Positions 35,561 through 45,071 are shown, counted from the first letter of the stretch. The stretch is 64,000 nt of DNA from JAGTVG01 sp964543195 (GCA_964543195.1 CAZIXF010000016.1:33089-97088), one strand, 5' to 3'. Numbers and translations: made by a program. Notes: generated by a model from the letters alone, not told the origin.

Positions 35561-37042
35561 TCAGTCCGCTCCATATTCAGGATTACTAACCGGCATTTTC
35601 GCATAGGTTCTCTCTTGTAGTTTCTCAAGGAGGGCTTCCAGTTCCTTCACTTTATCAGGAAAATCCGCGGCAAGGTCATTCTGTTCGCCAGGATCATTCC
35701 TGAGATTATACAATTCGGTTTTCTCCCAATGATAAAACTCGATCAGTTTCCAGTCACCCTGCCGCACAGCCGTCCCGGGTGTCCAGCTACTTCCGTGATA
35801 ATGGGGATAGTGCCAGAAAAGCGCTTCCCGGTTGAGATTATCTTTACCGGATAAAAGAGGCAAAAGGCTTATCCCATCCTGGTGCTGTTCGGGCAAAAGC
35901 GGAAGTCCGGCCAGATCAAGAAGAGTTGGATAAAAGTCATTACTGATCACGGGGGTATCTTTCGTTGTTGAAGAATCAACCTTTCCTGGCCAGCTTATGA
36001 TCAGCGGCACTCTTATCCCCCCTTCATAGCACCATCCTTTTCCTGCCCTGAGTGGACTGACCGAGGTAGGCGGGATCATGCGGTGTTCGGGCAGGGTAGA
36101 CAAGCCTCCATTGTCGGAAGTAAACACGATGATCGTATTTTCAAATATTCCGGTCTCTTCAAGATAAGACATCAGCCTGCCCACATTCTGATCCAGGGCA
36201 TAGATCATAGAGGCATAATCCGGATTGACCTGGTTAACCAGGGTAAGACCATTATGTTCCTTCACCAGATCAGGCTCATTATCCCGAATGCCGGCCAGTT
36301 TCTGTTCAAATTTTTCAATATACTGTTTGTTGGCTTGAATGGGTGTATGGACGGTATAGAAGGAGAGAAAAACAAGAAAAGGATCATCCGGATTATTTTT
36401 CATGAATCGAATGGATTCGGTGGTGAGTCGATCGGTCAGGTATTCGCCTTCCGGTCCATCCTCCAGTTTAGGGTTATTATAAGGAGTGTAATACCCGCCC
36501 GGAGGCGATCCTTTTTCGTGTCCCCCTTTATTTATATCAAATCCCTGGTCTTCCGGAAAATATCCATCGCTTCCCAGGTGCCATTTTCCTGCAAAAAACG
36601 TGTTATATCCAAAAGGCTTAAAAGCTTCGGCCAGGGTGGTTTCTTCCAGGGGCAGGGCATGCAAATCATCCGGGCCCAACAGTTTCCGGTTCTCAGGATT
36701 CATCCCCGGTATCCAGTCAGTGATCCCGATGCGGGTCGGATATTTTCCCGTCATGATCGAGGCCCGTGTTGGAGAGCATACCGGGTTGGCTGCATAAGCT
36801 TGGGTGAAGCGCATTCCTTTTGAAGCCAACCGGTCAATGTTGGGTGTTTCATAAAATTCACTTCCATAGCATCCCAGATCGTTCCATCCCAGATCATCGA
36901 TAAGGATAAACAGGATATTGGGTGGTGCTTCTTCCCGGCAGCTGAACACGAACAGCAAACAACTCATGATCAGGGGAGCATTGATCCGGGGAATCCAATT
37001 AGGGTTAACTGTCATATTTCCGGTAAGTTTTTTAATACCCAT
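35561..37042 (-). CDS. Formylglycine-dependent sulfatase, lipoprotein
   Basis: 493 residues, family S1 arylsulfatase. Lipobox 'VFS-C35' after a hydrophobic segment, calcium-binding Asp49-Asp50, and the formylglycine motif C89-S-P-T-R93 followed by 'MTGKYPTRIG' are visible. The Cys must be oxidised by a maturase (anSME) or FGE encoded elsewhere. Predicted to hydrolyse a sulfate ester of a carbohydrate in the periplasm or at the cell surface. The first ATG lies inside the end of rarA and has a GGAAGGAT ribosome site; Met10 is the alternative. Whether it acts on the cell's own sulfated polymer or on an environmental one cannot be said. Confidence 0.88.
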   Translation of the reverse strand: MGIKKLTGNMTVNPNWIPRINAPLIMSCLLFVFSCREEAPPNILFILIDDLGWNDLGCYGSEFYETPNIDRLASKGMRFTQAYAANPVCSPTRASIMTGKYPTRIGITDWIPGMNPENRKLLGPDDLHALPLEETTLAEAFKPFGYNTFFAGKWHLGSDGYFPEDQGFDINKGGHEKGSPPGGYYTPYNNPKLEDGPEGEYLTDRLTTESIRFMKNNPDDPFLVFLSFYTVHTPIQANKQYIEKFEQKLAGIRDNEPDLVKEHNGLTLVNQVNPDYASMIYALDQNVGRLMSYLEETGIFENTIIVFTSDNGGLSTLPEHRMIPPTSVSPLRAGKGWCYEGGIRVPLIISWPGKVDSSTTKDTPVISNDFYPTLLDLAGLPLLPEQHQDGISLLPLLSGKDNLNREALFWHYPHYHGSSWTPGTAVRQGDWKLIEFYHWEKTELYNLRNDPGEQNDLAADFPDKVKELEALLEKLQERTYAKMPVSNPEYGAD

Positions 37043-38297
37043 ATTTATCCTTCCAGAAGGCCTTCAGCCTTTTCCTCAACTCCTCTTCCCTGGGGTTATT
37101 TCCCGGTTCATAAAATACCGTACCACTGATCTTATCGGGAAGATATTCCTGGGGTGCAAAATTATGTTCATAATCATGGGAATACTTATATCCTTTACCA
37201 TATCCCTGGTCCTTCATCAGCCTGGTCGGCGCATTCCTGATATGCATTGGAACAGGAAGGTCGCCTGTCTCCCGCACTTTCTGCTGGGCCTCATTGATGG
37301 CCATATACGAGGCGTTACTTTTGGGAGAACTGGCCAGATAGGTTGCACATTGCGAGAGAATGATCCTTGCTTCAGGATATCCGATCATATGCACAGCCTG
37401 AAAACAATTGGTAGCCATCACCAGCGCAGTAGGATTGGCGTTACCGATATCTTCCGAAGCCAGGATGACCATCCTGCGGGCAATAAATTTTACATCCTCC
37501 CCCCCTTCCACCATACGGGACAGCCAGTAAACCGCCCCGTTGGGATCACTTCCCCGAACCGATTTTATAAAAGCCGATATGATATCGTAATGCTGCTCTC
37601 CCGATTTATCGTAAACCGCCACCTTTTGCTGGGCAACTTCCATTACTCTTTTATCGGTTATGGTAATGGTTTTCCCATCGAAGGATTTTGCCACCAATTC
37701 AAAAATATTCAGCAATTTTCTTGCATCACCTCCTGAAAGTTTAAGGAGCGCATCATTTTCCCTGATCACGATCTTTTTCTTTTTATATTCCGGATCGGTC
37801 TGAATGGCCCGGTCGAGGAGGCTCATGAGATCATTCTCGGATAGAGGATTCAACACATATACCTGGCACCGGGATAACAGGGGCGCATTTACTTCAAAGG
37901 ATGGATTTTCAGTGGTGGCCCCAATCAGGGTGATGATACCCTTTTCTACCGCCCCGAGAAGGGCATCCTGCTGCCCTTTGTTGAACCGGTGGATCTCATC
38001 CACAAAAAGGATGATCTTAATGCCTTTTTTTGCCTGCTCGATCACCTCCCGTACATCCTTAACACCGGCGCTGATGGCACTCAGTGTCCGGAACGGTCGC
38101 TTTACCTGGTTGGCAATGATATTGGCGATGGTGGTTTTCCCGCTTCCGGGAGGTCCCCAGAGTATCAGGGAAGGCACATTGCCCGATTCCACGGCTTTCC
38201 TCAGTACACCACCCTTGCCCACAATATGGTCCTGCCCTACCAGGTCGTCAAGCGTAGAAGGCCTGATCCGTTCGGCAAGCGGATATGTGTTTTCCAT
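37032..38297 (-). CDS. rarA: Replication-associated recombination protein A (RarA/MgsA), AAA+ ATPase
   Basis: Clamp-loader-like AAA+ ATPase acting at stalled forks. From the chosen Met: family N-terminus 'PLAERIRPSTLDDLVGQ', Walker A GPPGSGKT (48-55), Walker B with Asp100-Glu101 in 'LFVDEIHRFNK', sensor 'GATTENPSF', and the C-terminal tetramerisation domain ending 'FWKDKYGY'. The third in-frame ATG (38297) is used because related proteins start with Met-Glu-Asn just before PLAER; earlier ATGs at 38321 and 38303 are possible. Its stop overlaps the sulfatase start by 11 bases. Confidence 0.93.
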   Translation of the reverse strand: MENTYPLAERIRPSTLDDLVGQDHIVGKGGVLRKAVESGNVPSLILWGPPGSGKTTIANIIANQVKRPFRTLSAISAGVKDVREVIEQAKKGIKIILFVDEIHRFNKGQQDALLGAVEKGIITLIGATTENPSFEVNAPLLSRCQVYVLNPLSENDLMSLLDRAIQTDPEYKKKKIVIRENDALLKLSGGDARKLLNIFELVAKSFDGKTITITDKRVMEVAQQKVAVYDKSGEQHYDIISAFIKSVRGSDPNGAVYWLSRMVEGGEDVKFIARRMVILASEDIGNANPTALVMATNCFQAVHMIGYPEARIILSQCATYLASSPKSNASYMAINEAQQKVRETGDLPVPMHIRNAPTRLMKDQGYGKGYKYSHDYEHNFAPQEYLPDKISGTVFYEPGNNPREEELRKRLKAFWKDKYGY

Positions 38298-38648
38298 GAT
38301 CATATGATCAAAGTTAACCATAATATGGAATTAATATAACCCGTTTGTACAGCGGATTAACCTATACCCGAACGAAAAACCGGACAATCCTGCTCTTCAT
38401 TAATGAAATCATCCAAGGAGTTGTCGTTCATTCCACTCATTAATGAAACTCGATTGATTTCCTGCAGGATCATCAAATCATGAAGCGGCAGGGATGGTAA
38501 AATGAGAGAAAAATGAAAAATCGTAAATTACTGAAAATCAATGGCCAATTTTGACTTTAGTCAATATGAAATTAATCGACCGGAAATTTTAGGATTTCCG
38601 TAGATTAGTACTGAAATTCGAAAACCGTATCAATTTTCAAAAACAACG
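38298..38648. other. Intergenic region with palindromes between rarA and yihY/brkB
   Basis: No gene seen. Contents: two copies of the palindrome TCATTAATGA (38397-38406, part of the 12-bp TTCATTAATGAA; and 38437-38446), 40 bases apart; a perfect 7-base inverted repeat CGGAAAT/ATTTCCG with 6-base loop at 38581-38600, just upstream of the brkB gene; a near -7 element CAATTTTG near 38550. A minus-strand TAACTTTG at 38309-38316 could serve rarA but lies inside its alternative long form. Confidence 0.5.
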
Positions 38649-39977
38649 ATGGATCAGACCCTTAAAAAAATCTGGAAATTCATTAGTCATGATATCTGGC
38701 ATACCTCCGTGGAAGGGATGTCGAAAAGCAAGGCCATATTCATAAAAAACCTGCGGGTCCTTATATTGTCGATAAGAGGTTATATTGAAGATAAGATAGC
38801 GATCAGGGCATCGGCATTGACATTTTTCACGCTTTTATCCATTGTGCCGATCTTTGCCATGGTGTTTGCCATCGCCAAGGGTTTTGGCGCCAAACAGGTG
38901 CTTCAGGACCAGCTCCGCAGCAGTCTTGAAGGCCAGGAAGAAGTGTTCAATTACATTGTATCCTTTGCGGATAGAATGCTTGAAAATACGCAGGGTGGCT
39001 GGCTTGCCGGAGTGGGCATCCTGGTGCTCTTATGGTCGGTGGTCAAGGTATTATGGTATATAGAAATATCTTTCAATGATATCTGGAACGTAAAAAAAGA
39101 AAGAACCCCCATCCGTAAATTGAGTGATTATCTTTCGATCATCATTATCGGTCCGATCCTGATCATTCTGTCGGGGAGTATGAACATTTTTATAACCACT
39201 CAGCTGAGCGAACTATCAAAAGAGATCGGACTGCTGGAAAAGATAGGGCCATTTATTCTTTTTCTGTTGAAATTCGCACCTTTTGTCATGATCTGGGTCC
39301 TGCTCACCCTGTTATACATGGTCATGCCGAACACATTCGTTAAATTCCGTTCAGCGCTGGTTGCGGGTATTATTGCGGGATCGGTATTTCAGTTGGTTCA
39401 ATGGGCCTATATTGAATTTCAGATAGGTGTATCCCAATACAATGCCATTTATGGAGGATTTGCCGCCATTCCACTGTTCCTTTTTTTCCTCCAGATCGCA
39501 TGGATTATTGTATTATGGGGTGCAGAGCTCTCGTTTGCCCACCAGAATGTAAGCTGGTATGAATATGAATCGGACATCAAGAATTTAAGCCCTTATAAAC
39601 GGAAACTTACCAGCCTCACCGTGATGCATGCCATTATCAAGGCTTTTGAAAGGGGGGAAAAACTCCTTTCGGGGAAAGATATTTCCGAAAAATATAAAGC
39701 GCCCATCAAACTGGTTGAACAGATACTTGAAGAGTTGAAAGAAAGCGGGCTGATCATCGAATCCACGGAGTTGGAGCGAATCGGTTATGCACCGGCGACG
39801 GATATACATAAAATCGACATAAATTATGTCTTGACAGCACTAGGAAATAACGGTTCGGGCAATATCCGGATAAGCAAAAAAGAACCGCTGGAAAGTATCA
39901 TCAAAAACCTGGAAAAAATACGGCATGAACGTAAGGCATCTCCGGCCAATAAACTGTTGATGGAAATAAAAGGATGA
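38649..39977 (+). CDS. YihY/virulence factor BrkB family membrane protein with C-terminal winged-helix
   Basis: 442 residues. Residues about 40-300 are the YihY/BrkB core of six membrane segments ('IRASALTFFTLLSIVPIFAM', 'YGGFAAIPLFLFFLQIAWII'). The family was once called RNase BN, which is not supported. Residues about 315-400 look like a winged-helix ('LLSGKDISEKYKAPIKLVE'), a C-terminal extension shared by several Bacteroidetes homologues. Possible role in envelope lipid or membrane homeostasis, unknown. It is convergent with the next gene, with adjacent stops. Confidence 0.85.
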   Translation: MDQTLKKIWKFISHDIWHTSVEGMSKSKAIFIKNLRVLILSIRGYIEDKIAIRASALTFFTLLSIVPIFAMVFAIAKGFGAKQVLQDQLRSSLEGQEEVFNYIVSFADRMLENTQGGWLAGVGILVLLWSVVKVLWYIEISFNDIWNVKKERTPIRKLSDYLSIIIIGPILIILSGSMNIFITTQLSELSKEIGLLEKIGPFILFLLKFAPFVMIWVLLTLLYMVMPNTFVKFRSALVAGIIAGSVFQLVQWAYIEFQIGVSQYNAIYGGFAAIPLFLFFLQIAWIIVLWGAELSFAHQNVSWYEYESDIKNLSPYKRKLTSLTVMHAIIKAFERGEKLLSGKDISEKYKAPIKLVEQILEELKESGLIIESTELERIGYAPATDIHKIDINYVLTALGNNGSGNIRISKKEPLESIIKNLEKIRHERKASPANKLLMEIKG

Positions 39978-40003
39978 TCAGGTTAATTGCTCGATATCAT
40001 CCT
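39971..40003. terminator. Convergent hairpin, possible bidirectional terminator
   Basis: AGGATGAT (39971-39978) pairs perfectly with ATCATCCT (39996-40003), with a 17-base loop, and covers the stop codons of two convergent genes. No U-run follows either arm, so it is a weak candidate. Confidence 0.3.
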
Positions 40004-41033
40004 GGTCTTTCACCACCAGCACCCGGTAAAAGATCAGTTCAATGAAATAAGTGATGCGCCGTACACCTTTTTCTTCCCGGGCGTTTTTCCAGGCCCAGGC
40101 TATGATACGGCGTAATTCTGGCAGGTATAACAGCGTTTTGTCGATCTCGACCGAATATTTCTTTTTCTTCTTCCTGAGAATTTTCCGGATCAACGATAAG
40201 GCCAGTGGACCCGCCACCAAATACCAGATCCCGATCACAAACAGTGTCCTGGCAAATACATATAGGCCTATTGTCCATTGGTATTCTTCCGACAGAAGAT
40301 AAAGGATAAGGGTGATAAGAAACAGTACTGCCAAAAGCGACCATTTTCGTCGTTTCCATACCGGGCGTGATTGTTTCTTTTTTTCAACCAGGTCAACGTC
40401 CTTTGTTTCGCCAAAAGGATATTTTACTTTCAGATCGGCTGTCGTCAATTTTTGGGGGATCCTGCCGGCAAAAAGGCCCGTCATTAACCCAATCATCACA
40501 TAAGCTCCAACATAAAATCCAATGACCCAATAACTGGCGCTCGTGGTTTCTTCCTGCCCGATCAGGTGAAGTTCCCTGAAGATATAATCGAAAAAAACAT
40601 TGACGGATTCCCAGAGAGGTTTACCAAAAACCACGGTAAGAACAACCAGGCGCTGGAGGGCAGATTCCATAAAAGCCAGAAAAGCCAGTGTAAAAGCAGC
40701 TACCCTGAAGTTGGCCAGATAATTAAACAGCAAAGCACCCATCAGTCCCTGAAAACTTACCGCAAGATAGGCTGTGACCGGAGTATGCGGACTCACCATC
40801 AGTTTTATGATCAACACAATGGCGGTGGCCTTCATTATATCCCTGAATTTATTTCTGGAATAATAACCGGTCAGGGTAATCAGTATTACAGCAAATCCTG
40901 TAAGTACAATCCCTTTGAAAGGGATCTGCAATGCGTGCAATATTCCTCCAAGACCGGATTCATTCAGTGCCCATAAAGCGGTCAGCCGCTCAATGGCGAG
41001 GTTTCTGTCGGCACTGTTATCGGCAGTTTCCAT
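39978..41033 (-). CDS. Conserved membrane protein, unknown function
   Basis: 351 residues from the ATG giving 'METADNSADRNLAIER'; the longer frame back to 41186 would run into the PQQ dehydrogenase gene and adds basic, non-conserved residues. Membrane segments: about five in 30-220 (for example 'VLTGFAVILITLTGYY', 'YLAVSFQGLMGALLFNYL'), and two more around 225-290, plus a cytoplasmic basic C-terminus. The 'HTPVTAYLAVSFQGLMGAL' stretch faintly recalls ECF-type substrate-binding membrane proteins, but I would not assign one. Probably the last gene of the AGCS-PQQ dehydrogenase operon (89-base gap). Confidence 0.65.
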   Translation of the reverse strand: METADNSADRNLAIERLTALWALNESGLGGILHALQIPFKGIVLTGFAVILITLTGYYSRNKFRDIMKATAIVLIIKLMVSPHTPVTAYLAVSFQGLMGALLFNYLANFRVAAFTLAFLAFMESALQRLVVLTVVFGKPLWESVNVFFDYIFRELHLIGQEETTSASYWVIGFYVGAYVMIGLMTGLFAGRIPQKLTTADLKVKYPFGETKDVDLVEKKKQSRPVWKRRKWSLLAVLFLITLILYLLSEEYQWTIGLYVFARTLFVIGIWYLVAGPLALSLIRKILRKKKKKYSVEIDKTLLYLPELRRIIAWAWKNAREEKGVRRITYFIELIFYRVLVVKDQDDIEQLT

Positions 41034-41122
41034 TAATCTTTTATTCACCGGCCCGGAACGGCTGAAATTGCGAGGCTGGAGCCTTGTGCCCAACCTCGCG
41101 CTTCCGGCTCGTTCATTCACAT

Positions 41123-43261
41123 CTACGGCAAAGCAAATGCCCGGTACACATCGCCACTGGATGTACCCATCTTGCCTCCACCGCAAGCAATGACCACATA
41201 CTGTTTTCCATCCACCTCATAGACAGCGGGTGTGGCATAACCACCATAGGGTAATTTGGCCTCCCATAATACCTCACCGGTTTCTTTGTCGAAAGCCCTG
41301 AATTTTTCATCCTTGCTGGCAGCGATAAATATCAGTCCGCCTTTGGTCACCACCGGTCCCCCATAATTCTCCGTCCCCGTCCGGGGAATACCCCTTTCAG
41401 TAAGGTAATCCAGTTCACCCAGCGGCACCTTCCAGAGGTATTCGGCCCTGTCCAGGTCAAGAGCGACCAGTTGTCCCCACGGGGGCGTGATCACCGGGTT
41501 GCCGCTGTCGTCTACCCATCGGTTGTATCCGGTATGGGTATAGGGAATCTCCCTGAGCTCCTCACTCATATTTTCCCGGGTAATCACCTCTCCTGCCTGC
41601 GCATCCGGATTCAATACATAGGTGGCTACTTCCTGTTTTTCCTCCTCGGTCAGAAAATCAAAGGCAGGCATCACACCCCAGCCCCTGGAAATATACTGCA
41701 TCAGCTCCTGCCGGGTGTAACTATCTCTTCTTGCGGTTATGTCCGGGTATTGAATACCATCTCCTTTCATATCGGGTTTATGGCAGATGGCACAATGCTG
41801 CTGGTACAGCAGTTTGCCTGCAGAAGCCAATACGGCTTCATTTCCCGGAACCAGGTCTACCATGGTATGGATCCAGGGCATTTCGTTGGAATTGATGTAC
41901 ATGATGTTGGTTTCGGGATCGACTGCTGCGCCTCCCCATTCCCCACCCCCATCAAAGCCAGGGAAAATCAATGTTCCTTCCGTGCTCGGCGGTATGAAAT
42001 ATTCGCCATGCCGTATCTCTGAAAACTTTTCCAATGCCTGACGCTTCACCTCCGGATCAAAATTATTAAAATCATTTTCTGTGATGAACTGCCGGGAAAA
42101 GGGCTCCGGTCTGACAGGTTTCGGCTGGGTAGGCCAGGTCTTCTCTCCCCTCATATCCGATCCCGAAACTTCCATTTCCTCAATAGGATATAATGGCTCC
42201 CCGGTAATGCGGTTAAACATGAATACAAATCCTGATTTTGCGATCTGTACAAGGGCAAGCACTTCTTTTCCAAGATGGTTTATGGTGACCAGGTTCGGCG
42301 GAGCGGGCAGATCCCGGTCCCAGAGATCATGATGGATGGTCTGGTAATGCCAGATACGTTTCCCTGTTTCGGCATTCAAGGCAATGATGCAGTTGGCAAA
42401 CAGGTTCTGGCCATGCCGGTTGCCACCATAAAAATCGAAGGAGGCGGAACCGGTAGGGATATATACGATACCGTTATCTTCGTCAAGGCTCATGCCCGCC
42501 CAGTTATTGGCCCCTCCTATTTCCTTGTGGGCATCCTCAGGCCAGGTCCAGTAGCCGTATTCATCCGGTTTGGGAATGGTATGAAAAACCCAATCCTGTT
42601 TCCCGGTCTTCACATTATAGGCCCGGATATAACCCGGTGCAGCATTCTTGTCCTCCGACACCCTGCATCCGATTATGATCTTGTCCTTGTACACCACACC
42701 CGGTGAAGTGCCGGTAACATAATGCTTCAGGGCATCCGGGCCAAGTCCTATTTTTATATTTACCTTGCCATCTTCACCGAAACTGGTGATCGGTTCACCG
42801 GATCCCGCATTAAGGGCATATAAAAAGTGACCGGCAATATAATAGATCCGTTTGTCATCCCCCTCTTCCCAGTACATCAGGCCCCGGTTCACACCCATGC
42901 TGAAATTGAAGTTTTCTGTTGTAACTGGAGCGTATCGCCAGATCTGCTCTCCGGTAGCTGCATTCAGAGCAAAACACTGCAGGGTAGGTGAGGTACCATA
43001 AAGAACCCCGTCGATCACAAGGGGGTTACACTGGATCTGGGTACGGCTGGCAGAATCGACATCATTCGTCTTATACGTCCAGGCTACTTCAAGCCCGTCC
43101 ACATTATCCCGGGTGATCTGGTCCAGCACCGAATACTGATTTCTTCCGGGGTCACCCTGGTAATATCTCCATTCCCGCGACTCCCCTGAAACTGGCTCTT
43201 CATGAGGTTGACAGGAAAAAAGCAAACCTACAGCGGAAAATAACAGGATTAGTCTCATCAT
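41123..43261 (-). CDS. PQQ-dependent dehydrogenase with cytochrome c domain, lipoprotein
   Basis: 712 residues from the ATG preceded by AGAGAG; an ATG 33 bases upstream overlapping the symporter stop is also possible. Lipobox 'LLFS-C17'. Eight-bladed quinoprotein propeller of the membrane glucose/quinate dehydrogenase type: 'WAGMSLDEDNGIVYIPTGSA', 'HHDLWDRDLPAPPNLV' (near 310-325) and 'WGGAAVDP' are family landmarks. A heme c domain is inserted with C490-AI-C493-H494 in 'CAICHKPDMKG'. Predicted to oxidise a sugar or alcohol outside the inner membrane and pass electrons to a cytochrome chain. No PQQ synthesis genes are present in this window; the bacterium may need external PQQ. Confidence 0.88.
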   Translation of the reverse strand: MMRLILLFSAVGLLFSCQPHEEPVSGESREWRYYQGDPGRNQYSVLDQITRDNVDGLEVAWTYKTNDVDSASRTQIQCNPLVIDGVLYGTSPTLQCFALNAATGEQIWRYAPVTTENFNFSMGVNRGLMYWEEGDDKRIYYIAGHFLYALNAGSGEPITSFGEDGKVNIKIGLGPDALKHYVTGTSPGVVYKDKIIIGCRVSEDKNAAPGYIRAYNVKTGKQDWVFHTIPKPDEYGYWTWPEDAHKEIGGANNWAGMSLDEDNGIVYIPTGSASFDFYGGNRHGQNLFANCIIALNAETGKRIWHYQTIHHDLWDRDLPAPPNLVTINHLGKEVLALVQIAKSGFVFMFNRITGEPLYPIEEMEVSGSDMRGEKTWPTQPKPVRPEPFSRQFITENDFNNFDPEVKRQALEKFSEIRHGEYFIPPSTEGTLIFPGFDGGGEWGGAAVDPETNIMYINSNEMPWIHTMVDLVPGNEAVLASAGKLLYQQHCAICHKPDMKGDGIQYPDITARRDSYTRQELMQYISRGWGVMPAFDFLTEEEKQEVATYVLNPDAQAGEVITRENMSEELREIPYTHTGYNRWVDDSGNPVITPPWGQLVALDLDRAEYLWKVPLGELDYLTERGIPRTGTENYGGPVVTKGGLIFIAASKDEKFRAFDKETGEVLWEAKLPYGGYATPAVYEVDGKQYVVIACGGGKMGTSSGDVYRAFALP

Positions 43262-43290
43262 ATTAAATTCTCTCTTGATCGTTAAATTTA

Positions 43291-45003
43291 TCATTTATAA
43301 TCGGGATGTTCATCTTTGAAACCGGTCAAATATTCTTTTACCGTATCTCTCATCTCCCGGTGAAGCAACAGGATCCCGATCAGGTTGGGAATGGTCATCA
43401 GCGCTATGGCAATACCGGAAAATGTCCAGATGATCGATGTATCGGTAAAGGAAGCGATAAAAAAAGCAATTACATAAACAATATGATAGTAGATCACATA
43501 TTTTGATCCGAACAGGAAAGTAATGGCCCGGTCTCCGTAATATGACCAGGATATGGCGGTGGAAAAGGCAAACAAGAGAATGCCGATGGACACAATATAC
43601 CTCCCGTATTCTCCCAGTATACTATGTGTAAAAGCCTCCGTGGTCAGTGGAGCACTATGGATCAAAGACTTCCCTTCTAAATAAATCATGCCGAACTGAT
43701 CATCGATCGTACCGTTACTTACTGAAACCATCCCGGTGTATGGATCCCCTTCCCTCATAACCGTTATATCTTCGGCAAATGAACGTGCATGAATAAGGGT
43801 CACCTGATCCTGGATTTTACCTTCCTGTACATCAAGCTGCCCGCTATAACGAGGCAGCACTTCTTTGCCCATAATATGCCTGAAGATCTTTTCCTTATCG
43901 GCAGCATATTCTTCCCTGTAATCACCTTCAATCACCATCAGGTCGGTAACCTGGAAAGTATTTTCATACTTGGTGATCCAGGCACCGGATGAAAGGATCA
44001 CAAGGCCGGTCAGGGTGCAGATTATAATGGTATCGATGAACGGTTCAAGAATGGCCACCATACCTTCCGATACCGGCTCATGGGCCCGGGCACTGGCATG
44101 GGCAATCGGAGCCGAACCCTGTCCGGCTTCATTGCTAAATAGCCCCCGGTTCACACCCCGGTTGAAAGCATAGGCAAAATTGGCCCCGAGAAAACCGCCT
44201 ACAGCCGCTGTTCCGGTAAACACATCTTCAAATATGGATATGAAGGAGGGGATGACATTCTCATAATTATAGATGATAACAAGGATGGCGCCGATAAAAT
44301 AGATCAAAGCCATTGATGGAACGAGCCTCGAGGTGACCTGGGCTATCCGTTTTATACCTCCAATGATCACCAGACCCAGTAAAACGGCCAGGATCAGGCC
44401 TGTAACCCAGTATTCGATATTAAAAGTAGTATAGACCGATCCGGCTATGCTGTTGATCTGGGGAAGGCTTCCGGTGCCGAAGGATGACAATACAGTACAA
44501 AATGCAAATATCACAGCCATTATTTTGGCGAACTTCCCCAGCCGGATCCTGTGAAACAATTTATAACTGGTGAGCCGCTGGCTCATATAGAACATCGGGC
44601 CGCCGGCCATCGTGCCGTCAGCCGTTTTAACCCGGTACTTATGACTCAGGGTTACTTCCACGAATTTGGTGGTCATACCGAACATCGCGGTGACCAGCAT
44701 CCAGAAAAGGGCCGCCGGCCCGCCCAGGAATATGGCATAGGCCACACCGGCTATATTCCCTGTTCCTACCGTGCCTGAAAGTGCAGTGGAAAGAGCCTGA
44801 AAATGCGATGTGTCCCCTTCATCACCTTTCCGGTCGTATACACCCCTGACGATTCTTATGGCGTGTTTAAAGAAGCGGATCTGAGGAAATTTCAGGTAAA
44901 GTGTAAAAAAAAGTCCGGTGCCCAATAAAAGAAAAGCAAACCATTGAGAGCCACCGATGAGGCCATCGAGCAGTTCAAGGAATTGATTCAATTGTTGTAT
45001 CAT
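43291..45003 (-). CDS. Alanine/glycine:cation symporter (AGCS) with large inserted domain
   Basis: 570 residues; the usual AGCS length is about 450-480. Core features: 'GTVGTGNIAGVAYAIFLGGP' (77-96), 'NRGVNRGLFSNEAGQGSAP' (281-299), and 'FAFSTAISWSYYGDRA' near the C-terminus. An extra soluble segment of about 110 residues (roughly 343-452), acidic and beta-rich, sits between the tenth and eleventh membrane region and should face the periplasm. Predicted Na+-coupled uptake of alanine or glycine. First gene of an operon with the PQQ dehydrogenase; a good promoter lies upstream. Confidence 0.86.
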   Translation of the reverse strand: MIQQLNQFLELLDGLIGGSQWFAFLLLGTGLFFTLYLKFPQIRFFKHAIRIVRGVYDRKGDEGDTSHFQALSTALSGTVGTGNIAGVAYAIFLGGPAALFWMLVTAMFGMTTKFVEVTLSHKYRVKTADGTMAGGPMFYMSQRLTSYKLFHRIRLGKFAKIMAVIFAFCTVLSSFGTGSLPQINSIAGSVYTTFNIEYWVTGLILAVLLGLVIIGGIKRIAQVTSRLVPSMALIYFIGAILVIIYNYENVIPSFISIFEDVFTGTAAVGGFLGANFAYAFNRGVNRGLFSNEAGQGSAPIAHASARAHEPVSEGMVAILEPFIDTIIICTLTGLVILSSGAWITKYENTFQVTDLMVIEGDYREEYAADKEKIFRHIMGKEVLPRYSGQLDVQEGKIQDQVTLIHARSFAEDITVMREGDPYTGMVSVSNGTIDDQFGMIYLEGKSLIHSAPLTTEAFTHSILGEYGRYIVSIGILLFAFSTAISWSYYGDRAITFLFGSKYVIYYHIVYVIAFFIASFTDTSIIWTFSGIAIALMTIPNLIGILLLHREMRDTVKEYLTGFKDEHPDYK

Positions 45004-45041
45004 CCGGGAATTATTGAGGGGTTCATTTCTATAATCAACGG

Positions 45042-45071
45042 CAAAACTATAAAAATATCTCCTATATCAAA
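45042..45071 (-). promoter_or_regulatory. Bacteroidetes-type promoter for the AGCS-PQQ dehydrogenase operon
   Basis: On the minus strand: TTTG (45068-45071), 18-base spacer, TAGTTTTG (45042-45049), a near-ideal TTTG-N19-TAnnTTTG promoter. Leader of about 32 bases to the symporter ATG. The divergent gcvT promoter lies 90 bases away. Confidence 0.55.

Noticed and set aside
36083..36823. 246-codon plus-strand frame inside the sulfatase gene
   Set aside because: Shadow of the sulfatase, whose CSPTR motif and length are clear.
38649..39977. Annotation as ribonuclease BN
   Set aside because: YihY/BrkB proteins are membrane proteins without nuclease motifs; the name is a historical error.
41034..41186. 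51-codon upstream extension of the unknown membrane protein
   Set aside because: Runs into the PQQ dehydrogenase coding end; internal ATG gives a sensible N-terminus.
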